From positions 1,426,001 to 1,490,000 of the forward strand of contig OY720097.1 of the NCBI GenBank assembly GCA_963082875.1: a DNA stretch of 64,000 nt, given 5' to 3'. Under the pieces are notes generated by a model that saw nothing but the letters and a program-made list of their open reading frames with translations, was not told the DNA's origin and did no database searches. This document shows positions 60,401-64,000 of this stretch, in pieces (within the stretch, counting starts at the first letter, position 1; each line of letters opens with the position of its first letter). A program made the translations under genes and the position numbers. Source of the stretch: Corella eumyota (Eukaryota; Chordata; Ascidiacea; Phlebobranchia; Corellidae).

Positions 60401-60813
60401 AACATAGAGTAACATTAGTTACCTTGACTTAGACTTAAGTTGTATTTGGCAGTTTGAAATATTATAGATTTTAATTGCTTTACAAAAAATACAATTTACT
60501 ATTTAGGTTAAAACCAATAAAAAAACCATTAATATAATAAGCTATTAAACAATCTACTGTTTAGCTTTTAATACCATGTGATGCAAAATAATAATTTTTT
60601 TTTTATATATTTTAAATTTGAATTTATGTTCTCAGGTTTAACCAGTGTTATGGAGTATTAGGAATATTAGATAGATTGCATAATACCGATGATAAATTCC
60701 GTGCTAGTAAGAACTTTCAACGTCATATCATGCATTTTAGTTTGACCCCAGTAAAACTAGCTTTTCCCGATGATCCTCCTAAAAATAAAGGCAAAGAAAT
60801 GAAGGCTGAATAA
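57417..60813 (+). CDS. FAXDC2: FAXDC2-like fatty acid hydroxylase-domain protein
   Basis: This is a multi-pass ER-type membrane oxygenase of the fatty acid hydroxylase/sterol desaturase superfamily, using a di-iron centre held by histidine boxes. Seven exons (57417-57443, 57922-58013, 58596-58699, 58884-59005, 59317-59625, 60125-60291, 60636-60813) give 332 aa, against 333 for human FAXDC2. Seen are DATGKPEFLQKYKIQ, VDPVKMKK, LVEEVLFYYSHRLFHHP (HxxxHH), IHKIHHEWTAPIG (HxxHH), LYSHPIEHI, HSGYHFPSFPSAEQHDYHH and FNQCYGVLGILDRLHNTD. All histidine boxes are present. Hydrophobic segments near residues 20-40, 80-105 and 125-150 and after 215 suit a membrane enzyme. Relatives act as sterol C4-methyl oxidase or C5-desaturase; the substrate here is not shown by sequence. 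The AATAAA overlapping the stop is probably too early to be the polyadenylation signal. Confidence 0.96.
58138..58423 (+). mobile_element. tRNA-derived SINE, full length
   Basis: A complete copy in a FAXDC2 intron, head GGTGTAGTGGTCAGAACAC and tail GATATATACAAAAAAA intact. Confidence 0.92.
59688..59942 (+). mobile_element. tRNA-derived SINE, head truncated
   Basis: The copy begins inside the head (GCATGAGGTCGTGGATTCAA) about 60 bp after FAXDC2 exon 5 and runs through the tail. Confidence 0.88.
60358..60480 (-). mobile_element. SINE tail fragment, degenerate
   Basis: The reverse tail and part of the middle (AACATAGAGTAACATTAGTT, GGCAGTTTGAAATATTATAG) lie in the last FAXDC2 intron. Confidence 0.75.
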
Positions 60814-63467
60814 ATAGCGTGTGAAAATTAAACTTGGTTGTTGTGTGACTATGTTGTTTGCTTGTAAATACAATCGCTTGCTTAATTTTATAAACTATAT
60901 TAGAATAATATTCTAATGGCATTAAAAAATTTTAACTTTTAACTTCTTGTGGCTTCGTGTTTGTTTATAAATATAATTAATTGCTTCATTTATTAAATTA
61001 CAGGACAGTTTGTTATAGTATTAGAAAATTTTAATTTGTACATATTATTTTTTGTTTATATAAATCAATTTGTTTATTCTTTTAAATTAAGTTTAAAAAT
61101 ATTCTTGTTAGTTATTTAAATTAGCTTTTTAAAATTGCATTTAATTATGAATTAAATAATTTAATACTTATGTAATGTTTATTTTTTTATCTTTACCCTA
61201 AATCTATACAAGCTTTTTTTTTTATACAAATTTTAATTAACAATTAATATAATTCTAAGTCTTGCAGTATTATTTTTTTGCTTGCTTTTTTTGATGCAAA
61301 AATGAAATTGTGAAAATTCAGTTATGTACACTATAGATTTATGGTCATTGTGATATTGTTTGTTTATAAATTATTATTACATTGTGCAAGTTAAACACTT
61401 CTTCAACTATTTTTGGCTGTTTACTGTGTTAAAACTTTATTAAAAAAATTATGTGAAAAAGTTATGTATATACTTAAAAAAGTACACTCAAAAAATATTA
61501 TACAGATTATTATTCCTAATTTTTGTTGTTTGGTTTTTTGAGTTGAAGTTTCTGCAGTACTTTGTATTGTAATTATTCTATGTTGTGTTATTATATAATG
61601 TGCTTATTAATTATTATTTCTTGACAGTTTTAAATACCTAAAGATATCTGAATGCATTTAAATAAAGTTTTTTTTGTGTATATATTTTTTACACCGTTGG
61701 TATACATTGAGTGTAAACTACCTTTAATTATGGTTCGAAATCTTAGATTTCGAAACATATTGTTATTGTCAGTGTATTTATTATTATTATTATTATTGTT
61801 TTTATTCTTTCTAGTCAGAATTTTGAAAGACGATAACTTTTGTTCTTTAAAACTAAAAGTTCTAAATTTTTAGTATGTTTGTTATTATCCCAACGAATCG
61901 CAAACCTCCTATTTACGACATTTAATTATCACTAATTACTAATTAATAGGTGTTTGTTTATTAAAATTTAAAGGTTGTTATTAATTTTTTAAATCTTAGT
62001 CAATTGTATATTATGATATTACTAACTCAAAAATAAATTAAAATTTTAATTTTTATCACTAATTGGTTAATAATAGGTGTTTATTTATTAAAATTTAAAG
62101 TTTGTTATTTATTTTTTAAATCTTGGTCAATTGTATATCATGATATCAGTAACTCAAAAATGAATTAAAATTTTAATTTTTATCACTAATTACTAATTAA
62201 AAGGTGTTTCTTTATTAAAATTTAAAGGTTGTTATTAATTTTTCAAATCTTGGTCAATTGTATATCATGATATTAGTAACTCAAAACTGAATTAAAATTT
62301 TAATTTTTAATCACTAAATACTAATTAATAAGTGTTTGTTTATTTAAATTTAAAGGTTGTTGTTAATTTTTTAAATTTTTGTCATTTGTATATTATGATA
62401 TTAGTAACTCAAAAATAAATTAAAATTTTAATTTTTGACACTAATTACTAATAAATAGGTGTTTGTTTATTTAAATTTAATGATTGTTATTAGATTTTTA
62501 AATTTTGGTCAGTTATATGTTATAATATTTATAACTTGAAAATGAAATAAAAATTAATTCTTGTTTGTTTATTATATTTAAATGCTTGTTTGTTGATTAA
62601 AAGTTAAAGTCCGATATTAAGCACTAAAAATTTGGTATAATGTATTTTAAAATATAAGTAGTTGAAAAACATATTTGAAAAATAAGTTTCAATTGTTTAT
62701 CATATTTAAATGCTTGTTTATTTAATTTAAATCAAAAATTAATTTTAGGAATTTAAAATTTGGTATAATCTATATCCTGATATAAACAACTTAAAACTGC
62801 GTTAAATATTAGTTTTTGTGTGTATAGTATATATAAATGCTTGTTTGTTTATTCGAAGATATGTAATATTCTTAATTAATGTTTATGCATATCTTTTTTT
62901 ATTTATAAAAATTTATGTTAAAAATAATCAAAAAATTTCGAACCATATTTTATTTATCAAATAAATCTAGTTATTTAAACAAACTTCTGTTGTTTTGCTT
63001 CTTATAATACAATTTACTTTAATTTGATTTTATTCTTAGTTTTGTATAAACAGGTTTGAAGATTTTTGTCAAGATATAATTTAACTAATATTAGGTAAGT
63101 TTATTTTTGCATTAAAATGTAATTTTTTATTATTTTTTATGCTAATTACAGTTTTTTTTTAGATATCTCGTTAAGTTATTATTTTGGATATTAAGTAAAA
63201 GCATAAGATGCTATGAGTGTACCACTATCCTCCAATACTAGTTTTTGTTTCAACCAACCAGTTAAATTGTCATTGAAATATTGATGGTCGCTGCACACGT
63301 TATATTTTGCAGCATCATTTATAAAACTTATATTTCAAATGTAAAAAACTATTGTCGTTATTTTTTATATACTGATTTTTTGTTTTAATCAAAAAAAATT
63401 AAAATGGAAAACTTTTTGCAAGTTACCGTCGCAACACCCAAAATATTACCAACCATTCAATGATAAA
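60814..63467. other. Downstream intergenic region with AT-rich satellite
   Basis: After the FAXDC2 stop there is no supported gene to the window end. The stretch is extremely AT-rich and has the tandem array at 61929-62560 with weaker echoes to about 62880. The open frame 61652-61873 lacks protein-like composition and runs into the satellite edge. Nothing further was recognised between 62900 and 63467. Confidence 0.5.
61929..62560. repeat. AT-rich tandem repeat, ~127 bp unit
   Basis: Five successive units begin with TCACTAATTACTAATTAATA or a close variant near 61929, 62057, 62183, 62311 and 62438, so the period is 126-128 bp. Each unit continues with GGTGTTTGTTTATTAAAATT, a TTGTTATTAATTTTTTAAAT stretch, TCAATTGTATATYATGATAT and AACTCAAAAATAAATTAAAA. 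Copies 1-4 are very alike; copy 5 has diverged. Partial echoes (TGCTTGTTTGTTTATT) continue to about 62880. Confidence 0.85.
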
Positions 63468-63752
63468 CTGGCAGCGTGGTGTAGTGGTAAGAACACTTGC
63501 TACACCACACATAAGGGCGTGGGTTCAATCCCCACTGATCTTGCTGTAGCACCCTTGAGTAAGGCGCTATAAACGGTATAAACTCCTGCTGAGCCAGCAC
63601 TTAATCAGCAGCATAATTACCGGGCAATTATAGTCTCTATAATATCCTAAACTGCCACAGACAACTCGAGACTGGGGCGGAGTAACTGATGTTACTCTAT
63701 GTTTAAGTCGCGCATTCGACTTTCCCACATCGAGAATAAAGATATATACCAC
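63468..63752 (+). mobile_element. tRNA-derived SINE, full length
   Basis: A clean copy near the window end with CTGGCAGCGTGGTGTAGTGG, GGTTCAATCCCC and GATATATACC. It could serve as the consensus reference for the window. Confidence 0.92.
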
Positions 63753-64000
63753 CAAAAAAATTTGATATTTTTATCTCGTTTAGCTGATAACCATAATCAC
63801 TTAAATTTAAAAATAACTATACTTTTTATTAATGTGTTTTATTTTGCAATTTTAACCCATTTGGCGAAGGTAATATTCAACAAACCTTTGGTCGTGATAT
63901 GGAAATATTGCGCACCACAACAGGTGGTAATTTCCATATTATTATTTTCCAAAACAAGACACTTATTTTTGTTAATTTAAAAATTCTTTTTCTTTAACAT
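63753..64000. other. Window end, nothing recognised
   Basis: After the last SINE there is AT-rich sequence with a short direct repeat of GGAAAT-type wording near 63900-63940. The open frame 63699-63980 begins inside the SINE and has no known protein features. Confidence 0.4.

Noticed and set aside
61652-61873. Open frame before the satellite
   Set aside because: Leu/Val/Phe-rich reading of a TTA microsatellite region; no homology and no gene context.
63468-63540. Possible functional tRNA gene
   Set aside because: A- and B-box-like motifs are present, but the same sequence continues into the SINE body and recurs many times; the cloverleaf stems are poor.

Overview
The window reads as nuclear DNA of an invertebrate chordate, most likely an ascidian tunicate of the Ciona type. 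The evidence is AT-rich DNA, compact genes cut by many GT-AG introns (mostly 0.1-1 kb), no bacterial-style operons, and protein-coding genes that align well with vertebrate families without matching one vertebrate paralogue (one PHKA rather than PHKA1 or PHKA2, and a SEC24A/B-type gene). The species cannot be proved from the sequence alone.

Eight protein-coding genes were rebuilt exon by exon; the phases of all listed exons agree. From left to right they are: (1) the 3' part of a C6orf118/TSNAXIP1-N-like coiled-coil gene (+, 1-3166); (2) a CDKL2/3-like protein kinase (-, about 4968-15183) with a pair of mutually exclusive exons and two alternative C-terminal modules; (3) the phosphorylase kinase alpha regulatory subunit (+, 15918-29592, 29 exons, 1186 aa, C-terminal CaaX-like CSVS); (4) a SAR1 GTPase (-, 31343-33783, 192 aa); (5) a SEC24A/B-type COPII cargo adaptor (+, 35593-48244, 22 exons, 1176 aa); (6) a short Atg8/LC3C-like gene (-, 49277-50830, 125 aa) whose frame ends exactly at the conjugation glycine; (7) a PGRMC-type cytochrome-b5-like haem protein (+, 53093-55689, 188 aa); (8) a FAXDC2-like membrane hydroxylase (+, 57417-60813, 332 aa).

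Three gene pairs are head to head: CDKL/PHKA (735 bp apart), SAR1/SEC24 (1.8 kb apart) and LC3/PGRMC (2.3 kb apart). SAR1 and SEC24 act in the same machine: SAR1-GTP recruits SEC23/SEC24 to build the inner COPII coat, so their shared 5' region may co-regulate them. PGRMC and FAXDC2 lie in tandem, and both families are linked to sterol metabolism.

The non-coding part holds about two dozen copies of one tRNA-derived SINE (about 285 bp, with A- and B-box-like motifs in the head and an A-rich tail), about ten copies of an unclassified ~120 bp interspersed repeat, a short poly-A retroposon with a target-site duplication, a ~127 bp AT-rich tandem satellite near 62 kb, and a 47-57 bp tandem repeat inside an LC3 intron. 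I saw no retroviral, LTR or Polinton-like coding sequence, no CRISPR array and no rRNA or stand-alone tRNA gene.

The points most worth a second look are the forced exon choice in the CDKL kinase domain, the ready-made terminal glycine of the LC3-like protein, and the divergent COPII pair.
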